Program-made: the position numbers and the translations under genes | Notes under the pieces: generated by a model | Databases searched by the model: none | Seen by the model: only the letters and a program-made list of their open reading frames with translations | What the model was told of the DNA's origin: nothing | Assembly (NCBI GenBank): GCA_900318545.1 | Contig: ONLC01000024.1 | Coordinates: 1 to 13,355, forward strand | Direction of reading: 5' to 3' | DNA from: an uncultured Eubacteriales bacterium | Lineage (GTDB): Bacteria > Bacillota > Clostridia > Oscillospirales > Ruminococcaceae | Length of the DNA: 13,355 bases | Shown: piece by piece, positions 6,950-13,355 of the stretch | Position numbering within the stretch: the first letter of the stretch is position 1 | Layout of the letters: each line of letters begins with the position of its first letter

Positions 6950-7873
6950 ATGATAAAGGATATACAGCAGAAAATACTTGACCTTAAATCCGAAAAGGAC
7001 ATTTGCATACTTGCCCACAGCTATCAGGCTAAGGAGATAGTCGAAATTGCCGATATTACGGGGGATTCCTACAAGCTCTCCGTTGAGGCGGCCAAGGTGC
7101 AGAATAAAAATATCCTTATGTGCGGAGTTCATTTCATGGCAGAGACCGCAAAAATGCTCTCGCCCGAAAAAAGAGTATATCTCTCCCACCCCGATGCAGG
7201 CTGTCCTATGGCTGAGCAGATGGAGCCCGAGATGATCCTTGAGCTAAAAAAGCGTGAGCCCGACAGAAAGGTAGTCTGCTATGTAAATACTACTGCGGCG
7301 CTTAAAGCTGTCTGCGATGTGTGCGTTACAAGCTCCTCGGCTGTGAAGATAGTCAAGGCTATGGACGCCGAGAAGATTCTTTTCATTCCCGACTGCAACT
7401 TAGGTGCCTTCGTTCAGAAGGCCTGCCCCGAAAAGGACATTATGCTTTTGCAGGGCGGCTGTCCTGTTCATGCGGCAATAACAAGGGATGAGCTTCTTGA
7501 AGCAAAGGCTGCTCACCCGAATGCACTTGTGCTGGTTCACCCCGAGTGCCGTCCCGAAGTGACCGAGCTTTGCGACTACGCAGGCTCAACCTCGGATATA
7601 ATGAACTATGCGGCTAAGAGCGATGCAAAGGAGTTTATCATCGGAACTGAAAACTCAATCGCCGAGCATTTGCAGTACAGGTTCCCCGAAAAGGAATTTT
7701 ATGTGATGTCAAAGCGGCTTATCTGCCCGAACATGAAGCTTACCACTCTTATGGACGTTTACAAGAGCTGTCTTGAGGTCGGCACCGAGACTAAGCGTGA
7801 GATCATTATGGAGCAGGAGCTTATAGAGAAGGCTAAGGTCTGCATAAACGAAATGATAAGACTCGGCGGCTAA
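6950..7873 (+). CDS. nadA: Quinolinate synthase NadA
   Basis: NadA condenses iminoaspartate with dihydroxyacetone phosphate to make quinolinate in de novo NAD synthesis. It is a cytosolic 4Fe-4S enzyme. The 307 residues match the short form of the family. The three expected cluster ligands are Cys85 in HPDAGCPMAEQ, Cys171 in QGGCPVH and Cys259 in RLICPNMK. Other family segments are LAHSYQ (21-26), GVHFMAETAKML (59-70), YVNTTAALKA, PDCNLG, HPECRPEV and GTENSIAEH. The ATG at 6950 has AAAGGA 9 bases upstream and gives the family N-terminus; an in-frame ATG at 6875 lies before the promoter and is rejected. nadB and nadC, often next to nadA, are absent from this window. It is followed 38 bases later by ppk1, probably in one transcript. 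Confidence 0.96.
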   Translation: MIKDIQQKILDLKSEKDICILAHSYQAKEIVEIADITGDSYKLSVEAAKVQNKNILMCGVHFMAETAKMLSPEKRVYLSHPDAGCPMAEQMEPEMILELKKREPDRKVVCYVNTTAALKAVCDVCVTSSSAVKIVKAMDAEKILFIPDCNLGAFVQKACPEKDIMLLQGGCPVHAAITRDELLEAKAAHPNALVLVHPECRPEVTELCDYAGSTSDIMNYAAKSDAKEFIIGTENSIAEHLQYRFPEKEFYVMSKRLICPNMKLTTLMDVYKSCLEVGTETKREIIMEQELIEKAKVCINEMIRLGG

Positions 7874-7895
7874 GCATAAATACAAAATATAAACG

Positions 7896-7902
7896 AAAGG
7901 TG
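7896..7902 (+). promoter_or_regulatory. Ribosome binding site supporting the ppk1 TTG start
   Basis: AAAGGTG lies 9 bases before the TTG at 7912. No ATG upstream is in frame, and the conserved PPK1 N-terminus begins right after this codon, so the TTG start is favoured. Confidence 0.65.
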
Positions 7903-7911
7903 TAATACTTT

Positions 7912-10035
7912 TTGGCTAAACAGGTTTATGACAACAGAGAGCTTTCATGGCTCAAATTTGATGAAAGGGTTCTCGAAGAGGCTCAGGACAATAATACTCC
8001 GCTGCTGGAGAGAATGCTCTTTCAGTCTATCTTTGCAAGCAACCTTGATGAGTTCTTCCGTGTGCGTGTGGGCTCGATATATGATCAGTCCCTTGTTGAT
8101 GACGAGGACAAGGACAACAAGTCTAAAATGAGACCCTCGGAGCAGCTCTCGGCAATATTCGCAAGGGTAAAGGAGCTTATGCCCGTAAAGGATAAGTCCT
8201 ACTCAGTGATATGCAAGGAGCTGGAGCTAAACGGCATTTTTCATAAGAGCATGAAAAACCTCTCAAAGACTGAGCTTGAATTTCTCGAGGCTTACTTTGC
8301 CTATGAGATAAAGCCCTTTCTGAATGCTTTCATTATTGATAAGAGGCACCCGTTCCCGTTCCTTGTGAATGAGAGCATCTACGCTGTAACTAAGCTCAGC
8401 TCAAAGTCGGGGCTTGTTATAGGTATTGTCGGGTGCAGTGAGAAGTTCCAGAGAGTGGTTTTCCTCCCGTGCGAGGACGGAGAAATAAGCTTTGTGCTTG
8501 CCGAAGACGTTATCCTGCACTTTCTTGACCGTGCCTTCACGGGCTACAAGATAGAAGAGAAAACTCTTATCAGAGTTACAAGAAATGCCGACATAGATGT
8601 TGACGAGGGCTTTGACTCGGAGCTTGATTTCCGTGAGAATATGTCGGAGCTTATAAAGAAAAGAAAAAGGCTCTGCCCTGTGAGATTACAGCTCTCAAAG
8701 CAGCCCTCCGAGGCTGTACTGACAGAGCTCCTTTCAAGGCTGGAGCTCTCCCCGAAGCAGGTGTTCACGGAAAAGTCTCCGCTTGACTTTTCGTTTGTGT
8801 TCTCCGTGTTCGACAAGGCACAGGACAAGAAGGCTCTCTTCTTTGTAAAGCAGGAGCCGCAGGCATCGCCGATGATAGAACAGGGCGTGCCTATGATAGA
8901 GCAGATAGATAAAAAGGACATTCTGCTTTCCTATCCGTATGAGTCTATAAAGCCGTTTATAACGCTTCTCAACGAAGCCGCTGCTGACGAAACAGTAGTG
9001 TCGATAAAGATGACGCTTTACAGGGTGGCTAAAAACTCAAAGATCATAAAGGCTCTTTGTCAGGCGGCTGAAAACGGCAAGGAAGTGCTGGTGCTGGTTG
9101 AGCTCAGAGCAAGGTTTGATGAGGAGAATAACATCGGCTGGTCAAAGCTGCTTGAAGAGTCGGGCTGCAGGGTAATTTACGGACCGCAGGGGCTTAAAGT
9201 ACACTCAAAGCTATGCCTTATCACAAGAAAGATAGGCAGAGATGTAAAGTACACAGTACAGATAGGAACAGGCAACTACAACGAGAAAACCGCAGGTCTG
9301 TACACTGACCTCAGCCTTATGACCTCAAACCGTGAGATAGCTGAGGACGCCTGCGAGGTGTTCCGCACCTTACAGATAGGCGAGCTTGTTGAGGACGCCA
9401 AGCTTTTGCTGGTAGCTCCGCACTGCCTGCAGAACAAGGTGCTTGAAATGATGGACAACGAGATAAGCATCGCAAGGTCGGGCGGTGAGGGCTATGTGGG
9501 CGCTAAGCTCAATTCACTGACCGATAAGGCTATCATTGATAAGCTGATAGAGTGCTCTCAGGCAGGTGTTAAAGTTGACCTTGTTATCAGAGGTATTTCC
9601 TGTCTGGTGGCAGGCGTTAAAAAGGTGACTGAAAACGTGACGATACGCTCGATAGTCGGGCGGTATCTTGAGCACGCAAGAATATATATTTTCGGAACAG
9701 GTGTGAGAAAAAAGGTATACATATCAAGTGCCGACTATATGACCCGAAACACTACCCGCCGTGTTGAGGTCGCAGCACCTATCCTCGATGAGGAGATCAA
9801 GGCAAAGGTGCTTTATATCTTTGAAACACAGATGAAGGACAATGTGAAGGCTCGTGTTATGCAGCCAGACGGCAAGTATAAGCGTGCCGAAAGAGGCGAT
9901 GCCGCAATAGATGCACAGTCACGCTTTTTTGCCGAAGCCTATGCAAATGCCCCAAAGGAGATCAAGCCTGCCCCCGTAAAGAAAAAAGGCCTATTCGCAA
10001 GACTAAAAGCCTTCTTCAAAGGCTCCAGAGAGTAG
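7912..10035 (+). CDS. ppk1: Polyphosphate kinase 1
   Basis: PPK1 reversibly makes inorganic polyphosphate from the terminal phosphate of ATP and is usually peripheral to the membrane. The 707-aa length fits the family. The N-terminal domain begins RELSWLKFDERVLEEA, with SNLDEFFRVRVG (43-54). The head domain lies in the first 300 residues, and DILLSYPYESIKPF (336-349) opens the phospholipase-D-like catalytic half. His431 in GLKVHSKL matches the phosphorylated histidine (E. coli His435), and His588 in YLEHARIYIF matches the second one (His592). GTGNYNEKTA and SSADYMTRNTTRRVE are further conserved pieces. The start is TTG. The last 25 residues form a Lys/Arg-rich tail, possibly amphipathic. It ends in TAG, and the inverted-repeat element starts at the next base. 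Cotranscription with nadA is inferred from spacing. Confidence 0.96.
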   Translation: MAKQVYDNRELSWLKFDERVLEEAQDNNTPLLERMLFQSIFASNLDEFFRVRVGSIYDQSLVDDEDKDNKSKMRPSEQLSAIFARVKELMPVKDKSYSVICKELELNGIFHKSMKNLSKTELEFLEAYFAYEIKPFLNAFIIDKRHPFPFLVNESIYAVTKLSSKSGLVIGIVGCSEKFQRVVFLPCEDGEISFVLAEDVILHFLDRAFTGYKIEEKTLIRVTRNADIDVDEGFDSELDFRENMSELIKKRKRLCPVRLQLSKQPSEAVLTELLSRLELSPKQVFTEKSPLDFSFVFSVFDKAQDKKALFFVKQEPQASPMIEQGVPMIEQIDKKDILLSYPYESIKPFITLLNEAAADETVVSIKMTLYRVAKNSKIIKALCQAAENGKEVLVLVELRARFDEENNIGWSKLLEESGCRVIYGPQGLKVHSKLCLITRKIGRDVKYTVQIGTGNYNEKTAGLYTDLSLMTSNREIAEDACEVFRTLQIGELVEDAKLLLVAPHCLQNKVLEMMDNEISIARSGGEGYVGAKLNSLTDKAIIDKLIECSQAGVKVDLVIRGISCLVAGVKKVTENVTIRSIVGRYLEHARIYIFGTGVRKKVYISSADYMTRNTTRRVEVAAPILDEEIKAKVLYIFETQMKDNVKARVMQPDGKYKRAERGDAAIDAQSRFFAEAYANAPKEIKPAPVKKKGLFARLKAFFKGSRE

Positions 10036-10077
10036 CCCCTCTGTGCTCGGGCGGTGCTATAATACCTGTATGACTTA

Positions 10078-10114
10078 TTGAGGGAAACCCTTTTGAAAAA
10101 GGGTTATCCCTCAA
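10078..10114. repeat. Left-arm bulged hairpin
   Basis: TTGAGGGA pairs with TCCCTCAA, and AACCCTTTT with AAAAGGGTT, stacked with a single A bulge (10106). This gives 17 pairs with a tight loop. It is the counterpart of 10254-10288 in inverted orientation. Confidence 0.75.
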
Positions 10115-10253
10115 ACTCCCTTCCTAAAACTTCTAGTATAATTTTGCCCCTCAGGAGCTTCATTGAAAGAGTGAGCATTTGAACTCGTTCCACTTTTCTG
10201 TCAAGGCTGCTCCTGAGGGGCAAAATTAAGTTAAAAGTCTTTGGAAAGGGGTC

Positions 10254-10288
10254 CGGGGGAGAACCTTTCTTCAGAAAGGTTTCCCCCG
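10254..10288. repeat. Right-arm bulged hairpin
   Basis: CGGGGGA pairs with TCCCCCG, and AACCTTTCT with AGAAAGGTT, with a single bulged G (10261). The fold matches the left-arm hairpin though several pairs differ, with both partners changed together. Confidence 0.75.
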
Positions 10289-10399
10289 ACAGGTCACGCA
10301 GATACTATGATACCGCCCGAACACAGAGGGGTTTTGCTGTATTCTTTTTGGCTTTGTGTGAGAATTGTGTGAAATTTAACAAAAATTCAGAGATATGGC

Positions 10400-10428
10400 T
10401 TTACAAATTATTAAAAACATGTTATAAT
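10400..10428 (+). promoter_or_regulatory. prmA promoter
   Basis: TTTACA (10400-10405), a 17-base spacer ending TGT, and TATAAT (10423-10428). The region 10332-10399 just upstream is AT-rich and holds no gene. The start codon lies 54 bases past the -10 box. Confidence 0.87.
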
Positions 10429-10482
10429 AACCTTGGATATTTGCTTGCAATTTATCAATAATCATTCGGAGGAGAACAAACA

Positions 10483-11451
10483 GTGAACTGGATAGAAATA
10501 GAGATCTACACTACGACCGCAGGAATAGAGGCGGTCACGGGCTCATTACTGGGGCTTGGGATCAACGGCTTTGTTATTCAGGATCCCGAGGATTTCAGGG
10601 AGTTTCTTGAAAACAAGGAACAGAACTGGGATTATATTGATGAAAGCTTAATGTCCAGACAGGACGGAGAGACCGTCATTACGGCTTACCTGCCCGAAAA
10701 TGCACAGGGACTCGACTATCTCGAGGGCGTAAAGGCTGAGCTTAACGCTCTCAAGGGCAGAGACAGCGAGAAGGCGTTCGGACGGCTTGAATATGAGCTC
10801 AAGAATGTTCGTGAAGAGGACTGGGCTAACAACTGGAAGCAGTACTTCAAGCCGCTTTGCGTGGGAGAAAAGCTGCTGATAAAGCCCTCATGGGAGGATA
10901 TACCCGAGGGCGAGAACAGAACAGTGCTCGAGATCGACCCTGCGGCTTCGTTCGGAACAGGTCAGCACAACACTACACAGCTTTGTCTGGAGCTTATTGA
11001 GAAAAATCTCAGCGAGGGCGACAGAGTGCTTGACCTTGGCTGCGGAAGCGGTATACTCTCAATAGCGGCGGTGCTTTTGGGTGCAGAGAGTGTAAAGGCT
11101 GTGGATATTGACGCAAACTCTGTCAAAATTGCAGGGGAGAACGCACAGAAGAACGCTATCCCGTCTGACAGGTATGAGGCGTTCTGCGGAAATGTTATTG
11201 ATGATGAGGGGCTGAGAGAAAAGCTCGGCACAGGCTATGATGTGGTCTGCGCCAATATAGTGGCAGATGTGCTGCTGGCTATGTCTCCGATTTTCGGGGG
11301 ATTTCTGAAACCGAACGGAAAGCTTATCATATCAGGCATCATCGACAGCCGCAAGGACGAGGTACTCGATGCTGTAAAGGCTCAGGGCTTTGAGCTTACA
11401 GAGGTACGCACCAAAGAGGACTGGACAGCGGCAGCCTTCATAATGAAGTAA
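10483..11451 (+). CDS. prmA: Ribosomal protein L11 methyltransferase PrmA
   Basis: PrmA trimethylates lysines of ribosomal protein L11 using S-adenosylmethionine. The 322-aa protein has the N-terminal L11-recognition domain, a linker with REEDWANNWKQYFKP (110-124), and a class I methyltransferase domain. Motifs are FGTGQHNTTQLCLE (157-170), the SAM-binding LDLGCGSGILSIAA (183-196), VDID (207-210) and the post-motif ANIVADVLL (257-265), where PrmA usually has ANILA. The GTG start is supported by GGAGGAG (10468-10474) 8 bases upstream and by the family N-terminus. It has its own strong promoter and is followed 25 to 34 bases later by a PII-like gene in the same unit. In many Firmicutes it sits beside rsmE; here it does not. 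Confidence 0.95.
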   Translation: MNWIEIEIYTTTAGIEAVTGSLLGLGINGFVIQDPEDFREFLENKEQNWDYIDESLMSRQDGETVITAYLPENAQGLDYLEGVKAELNALKGRDSEKAFGRLEYELKNVREEDWANNWKQYFKPLCVGEKLLIKPSWEDIPEGENRTVLEIDPAASFGTGQHNTTQLCLELIEKNLSEGDRVLDLGCGSGILSIAAVLLGAESVKAVDIDANSVKIAGENAQKNAIPSDRYEAFCGNVIDDEGLREKLGTGYDVVCANIVADVLLAMSPIFGGFLKPNGKLIISGIIDSRKDEVLDAVKAQGFELTEVRTKEDWTAAAFIMK

Positions 11452-11485
11452 TAAATAACTCAGGAAGAAAGGAACAGTGATTGAA

Positions 11486-11824
11486 ATGCAGTTACTATTT
11501 TTGATTATTAAGAGGATCGAGCTTGTTGACGATATTATGCAGGCTCTTGCATCGGCAGGAGTAAGAGGAGGTACGGTGCTTGACAGCCTTGGAATGGCGA
11601 AGTCTATCTCCGAAATGGACAACCTTCCTGCGATAAGCGCTCTAAGGACTATATTACACGGAGTTGACCCTGCACAGAAAGGAAAGCTGCTTCTCATCGC
11701 AGTTCAGGAGGAACAGGTTGAGGCAGCAAGAAAGGCAATAACGGACATCACGGGAGACCTTGACGTTCCGAACGCAGGAGTGCTCTTCGGAGTGCCGATC
11801 ACCTTTGCTGACGGTATCGGATAA
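11486..11824 (+). CDS. PII-like nitrogen-regulator family protein, non-canonical
   Basis: Classical PII proteins are trimers that bind ATP, ADP and 2-oxoglutarate and report nitrogen or energy state. This 112-aa product has the PII length and pattern: strand LLFLIIKRIE, helix DDIMQALASAG, RGGTVLDSLGMA (GlnB has MTVTEVKGFG here), a loop region about 39-60, then LLLIAVQEEQVEAARKAI and TGDLDVPNAGVLFGVPI. It lacks the T-loop Tyr of GlnB and the C-terminal RxR element, so it is a divergent PII-like protein whose ligand is unknown. ATG 11486 is preferred because similar proteins start M-x-LLF; GTG 11477 in the same frame is also possible, since AGGA/AAGGA boxes serve either. It is cotranscribed with prmA and ends at a strong terminator. 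Confidence 0.72.
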   Translation: MQLLFLIIKRIELVDDIMQALASAGVRGGTVLDSLGMAKSISEMDNLPAISALRTILHGVDPAQKGKLLLIAVQEEQVEAARKAITDITGDLDVPNAGVLFGVPITFADGIG

Positions 11825-11837
11825 ATACATTAGTACA

Positions 11838-11867
11838 AGCTCTGAGGCAAGCCTCGGAGCTTTTTTT
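11838..11867 (+). terminator. Terminator of prmA-PII operon
   Basis: AGCTCTGAGGC (11838-11848) pairs with GCCTCGGAGCT (11851-11861, one T-G pair) and is followed by a run of seven T (11861-11867). Confidence 0.94.
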
Positions 11868-11871
11868 CAGC

Positions 11872-11901
11872 AAAAGAGCCGACCCTTTTGGGTCGGCTCT
11901 T
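11872..11901 (-). terminator. Terminator of the 11909-12376 lipoprotein gene
   Basis: On the minus strand a 12-bp stem, AAGAGCCGACCC with GGGTCGGCTCTT (11901-11890 and 11885-11874), has a 4-base loop and runs into a short T-run. It lies back to back with the prmA-PII terminator, separating convergent transcripts. Confidence 0.88.
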
Positions 11902-11908
11902 ACTCTTG

Positions 11909-12376
11909 TTAAATGCCTTTGTCAGGAGTGTTCTCTGCCATGTATTTCACAAGGTACCCCCGTAAAGCTCCTGCCTCGTGATCTACGGTGTGATAAACAG
12001 TTCCGCTGATACTGATATAATCGTCAGCAGCACGCATATATGCGGTGAGCCCGTTGTTAAGCTTTGCCGATATATATACACCCTTCGGGACATCGGAGCT
12101 TCTATACTGCTCGAGCTCCTTTTCGTTCAAGGGCTCGTATTTGTCCTGAATATCGGTACAGTACTCCGTCACTTTTCGGCAAAGCTCTGAGTCCTCGAAA
12201 TCTACCCCCGAGTGATATATAGCGCCGTCATTTTTCAAAGTACACACTTTAGGCTCGGCAAGCTCCTTTACAGACACCACGACCGACTCATCAACCGAGG
12301 ATTCTTTCTCCTCTGCCACAGAACCGCAGCCTGTCACCAGCAGCACTGCCATCATTAATATGATAAGCTTTTTCAT
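11909..12376 (-). CDS. Small lipoprotein of unknown function
   Basis: Not recognised. The ATG at 12376 starts a 155-aa protein with signal MKKLIILMMAVLLVTGC, lipobox VTGC and predicted lipidated Cys17, so it should be anchored to the outer membrane face. A short acidic linker (about 18-40) leads to a mixed domain with two further cysteines (CTLKN and LCRKV segments) and a third (YCTDI), ending in YISISGTVYHTVDHEAGALRGYLVKYMAENT. The AAGGAGTG box is 8 bases before this ATG; the GTG inside that box is rejected as a start. It has its own terminator, and a promoter must lie in 12377-12530, although no convincing one is seen there. Confidence 0.75.
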   Translation of the reverse strand: MKKLIILMMAVLLVTGCGSVAEEKESSVDESVVVSVKELAEPKVCTLKNDGAIYHSGVDFEDSELCRKVTEYCTDIQDKYEPLNEKELEQYRSSDVPKGVYISAKLNNGLTAYMRAADDYISISGTVYHTVDHEAGALRGYLVKYMAENTPDKGI

Positions 12377-12517
12377 ACATATCACTCCTTAACGGTAAAA
12401 GATTTTTCCCTCTGTATAAGATACGGTTTTAAGGCAGCCTTTTTATGGTGAAAAGCTGCACAAACTTAAAGCATTCGCTTTGTCTGTTTTGCTGAACGTT
12501 TAATAGATAGCTGCGGA
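12377..12517. other. Intergenic gap with no clear feature
   Basis: Between the two lipoprotein genes. It should contain the promoter for the gene starting at 12376, but no pair of boxes with good spacing was found on the minus strand; TCTTATAC near 12417-12424 is the nearest candidate for a -10. Confidence 0.4.
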
Positions 12518-12560
12518 GCTTTTTTGCTGCAAAAAAGCACCCTGCAAAAGCAGGGTGCTT
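12518..12560 (-). terminator. Terminator of the 12567-13172 lipoprotein gene with overlapping T/A hairpin
   Basis: On the minus strand AAGCACCCTGC pairs with GCAGGGTGCTT (12560-12550 and 12545-12535), loop TTTT, followed by a T-run (12536-12531). The T-run can also pair with the A-run just downstream as GCTTTTTTGC/GCAAAAAAGC (12538-12518), an alternative hairpin that overlaps the terminator. Confidence 0.9.
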
Positions 12561-12566
12561 CACTGC

Positions 12567-13172
12567 TCAGGTGTTTTCCCTGACCGATTCACTGAAACGA
12601 ATGATCTCCATATCCACGCCGCAGGCTTCAAGATACTCTTTCACCGAATCCGACAGGTAATAATAGTCCTCTTCCAGCTCAACAAATATCTTGCCGCCCT
12701 TCTCAACACAGCGTACATACTTGAACTCATTGCTGTACTTTTCCAGCAGAGCCCTTACGGAATCTATATCGCTGATAGTTTTTCCGTCCTTGGGCGGCAC
12801 GGGAACGATCTCCTGATAGGGGGTATGTATATCCACACAGGCAAGTGGTTTCCCTTTGCTTTCAAGCCAGTTTTTCACTTTGTCTATATCGCTTTCCTCT
12901 TCAACTGTTACCGACAGGGTCATCGGTGTATATGTCATGTCAGTAATATGCAGCTCTTCCGTGTTTGTTTCAAGGGTCTGTTCAATATCCCTCAGCATAG
13001 TCCTCAGCTGTTCATCAACATCAGGATCGCCTGTAGATATAGTATCTGCTGAATTTGATGCACTTACGCTGATATCTGAATTCTCTTTCTTATTATTACT
13101 GCTGTCAGCAGATTCATTGCAGCCTGCAAAAACAGCAGCTGCCGCGAGGACGATCAATATATTTCTTTTCAT
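12567..13172 (-). CDS. Lipoprotein of unknown function
   Basis: Not recognised. The ATG at 13172 starts a 201-aa protein with signal MKRNILIVLAAAAVFAGC, lipobox FAGC and predicted lipidated Cys18. A Ser/Asn/Asp-rich linker (about 19-48) leads to a folded region. That region seems to hold two similar alpha-beta halves, one around LSVTVEEESDIDKVKNWLESKG and one around KIFVELEEDYYYLSDSVKEYLEACG. Each is a strand, an acidic turn and a helix, so an internal duplication is possible. The ribosome binding site is a modest AGGTG. No promoter is evident in the short gap upstream, where a hairpin stands at 13197-13221, so it may depend on read-through from the gene at the right edge. Longer in-frame starts upstream cross that hairpin and are rejected. 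Confidence 0.75.
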   Translation of the reverse strand: MKRNILIVLAAAAVFAGCNESADSSNNKKENSDISVSASNSADTISTGDPDVDEQLRTMLRDIEQTLETNTEELHITDMTYTPMTLSVTVEEESDIDKVKNWLESKGKPLACVDIHTPYQEIVPVPPKDGKTISDIDSVRALLEKYSNEFKYVRCVEKGGKIFVELEEDYYYLSDSVKEYLEACGVDMEIIRFSESVRENT

Positions 13173-13196
13173 AATATTCACCTGTAAATTGAAGCA

Positions 13197-13221
13197 AAGC
13201 CGACCCATTCGGGGTCGGCTT
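13197..13221 (-). terminator. Hairpin after the partial gene, possible terminator or attenuator
   Basis: AAGCCGACCC (13197-13206) pairs with GGGTCGGCTT (13212-13221) around a 5-base loop. On the minus strand only a short TTT follows, so termination may be partial. It lies between the partial gene and the lipoprotein gene. Confidence 0.55.
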
Positions 13222-13233
13222 CTTAATTTCATT

Positions 13234-13355
13234 TTATACCTGGAGGCAATCCGTAAGATTGAGCTCATACAGGTTATTGTGTGTTGCCTGCTTTGGCGGC
13301 AGACCTGCAAGTCTGTAGTACTGCTCGGAACCGTACTTCTTGATGAAGTCTGCGG
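13234..13355 (-). CDS. 3' end of an unrecognised gene (partial)
   Basis: A minus-strand frame enters from the right edge and reads 39 residues to a TAA at 13236-13234. It begins ADFIKKYGSEQYYRLAGLPP and ends NLYELNLTDCLQV. It has ordinary codon use and a mixed hydrophilic composition, with no membrane segment or motif that I recognise. The stop is followed by the hairpin at 13197-13221, consistent with a real gene end. Function cannot be named from this fragment. Confidence 0.6.
   Translation of the reverse strand, partial: ADFIKKYGSEQYYRLAGLPPKQATHNNLYELNLTDCLQV

Larger units (their letters stand above)
10036..10331. repeat. Nested inverted-repeat element, MITE-like or structured RNA
   Basis: Two arms of about 123 bp in opposite orientation surround a 50-bp centre (10159-10208). 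The outer ends (10036-10055 and 10312-10331) match at 19 of 20 pairs, and the inner ends (10140-10158 and 10209-10227) match perfectly over 19. Similarity continues between them with substitutions. Each arm contains its own bulged hairpin (10078-10114 and 10254-10288). The element begins at the base after the ppk1 stop and ends in GGGG followed by TTTT, so it could also end that transcript. No target-site duplication is visible and no coding frame fits. A nonautonomous mobile element or a dispersed intergenic repeat is the best reading. Confidence 0.8.

Noticed and set aside
6842..7189. Minus-strand frame of 115 codons overlapping nadA and its promoter
   Set aside because: It runs antisense to a clear NadA with all three cluster cysteines and has no ribosome binding site.
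8868..8905. PMIEQ duplicated within Ppk1 (residues 320-331)
   Set aside because: It lies in a variable linker before the conserved DILLSYPYES segment and is too short to call a meaningful repeat.

Overview
This 13.4-kb window looks like ordinary chromosome of a low-to-mid-GC Firmicute. A Ruminococcus-like member of the Oscillospiraceae is most likely. That rests on the protein sequences (clostridial-type LepA, LCP, NadA and short PII-like proteins), strong SigA-type promoters, AGGAGG-type ribosome binding sites and serine/threonine-rich lipoproteins. The genus assignment is inference. No phage, plasmid, CRISPR, tRNA or rRNA feature was seen.

Layout. Positions 1-188 are non-coding and tiled with short hairpins and a heptamer tandem repeat. 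Minus-strand genes follow, read from right to left: rsmE plus a lipoprotein (6579 to 5315), thrH (5224 to 4616), a CPBP-family membrane protease broken by an in-frame TAG plus an LCP cell-wall ligase (4491 to 2116), and lepA (1991 to 189). Positions 6580-6949 form a divergent control region. It holds the rsmE promoter, a possible small RNA or leader ending in a strong terminator, and then the nadA promoter. The plus strand carries nadA-ppk1 (6950-10035), a 296-bp nested inverted-repeat element (10036-10331), and prmA plus a PII-like gene (10483-11824). Convergent terminators separate these from two more minus-strand lipoprotein genes (12376 to 11909 and 13172 to 12567). The 3' end of an unrecognised gene lies at the right edge.

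How the genes relate. Most are housekeeping: translation (lepA, rsmE, prmA), NAD synthesis (nadA), polyphosphate metabolism (ppk1), an amino-acid-related phosphatase (thrH), cell-envelope assembly (LCP) and three surface lipoproteins of unknown role. prmA and rsmE, often neighbours in Firmicutes, lie about 4 kb apart on opposite strands here.

The most notable signals are non-coding. The large inverted-repeat element after ppk1 has arms that each contain a bulged hairpin with compensatory base-pair changes. Six promoters share a 17-bp spacer and a TGY extension before the -10 box. The CPBP gene has a clean in-frame TAG. A hairpin-plus-terminator transcript unit may precede nadA. No clearly new multi-gene system was found.
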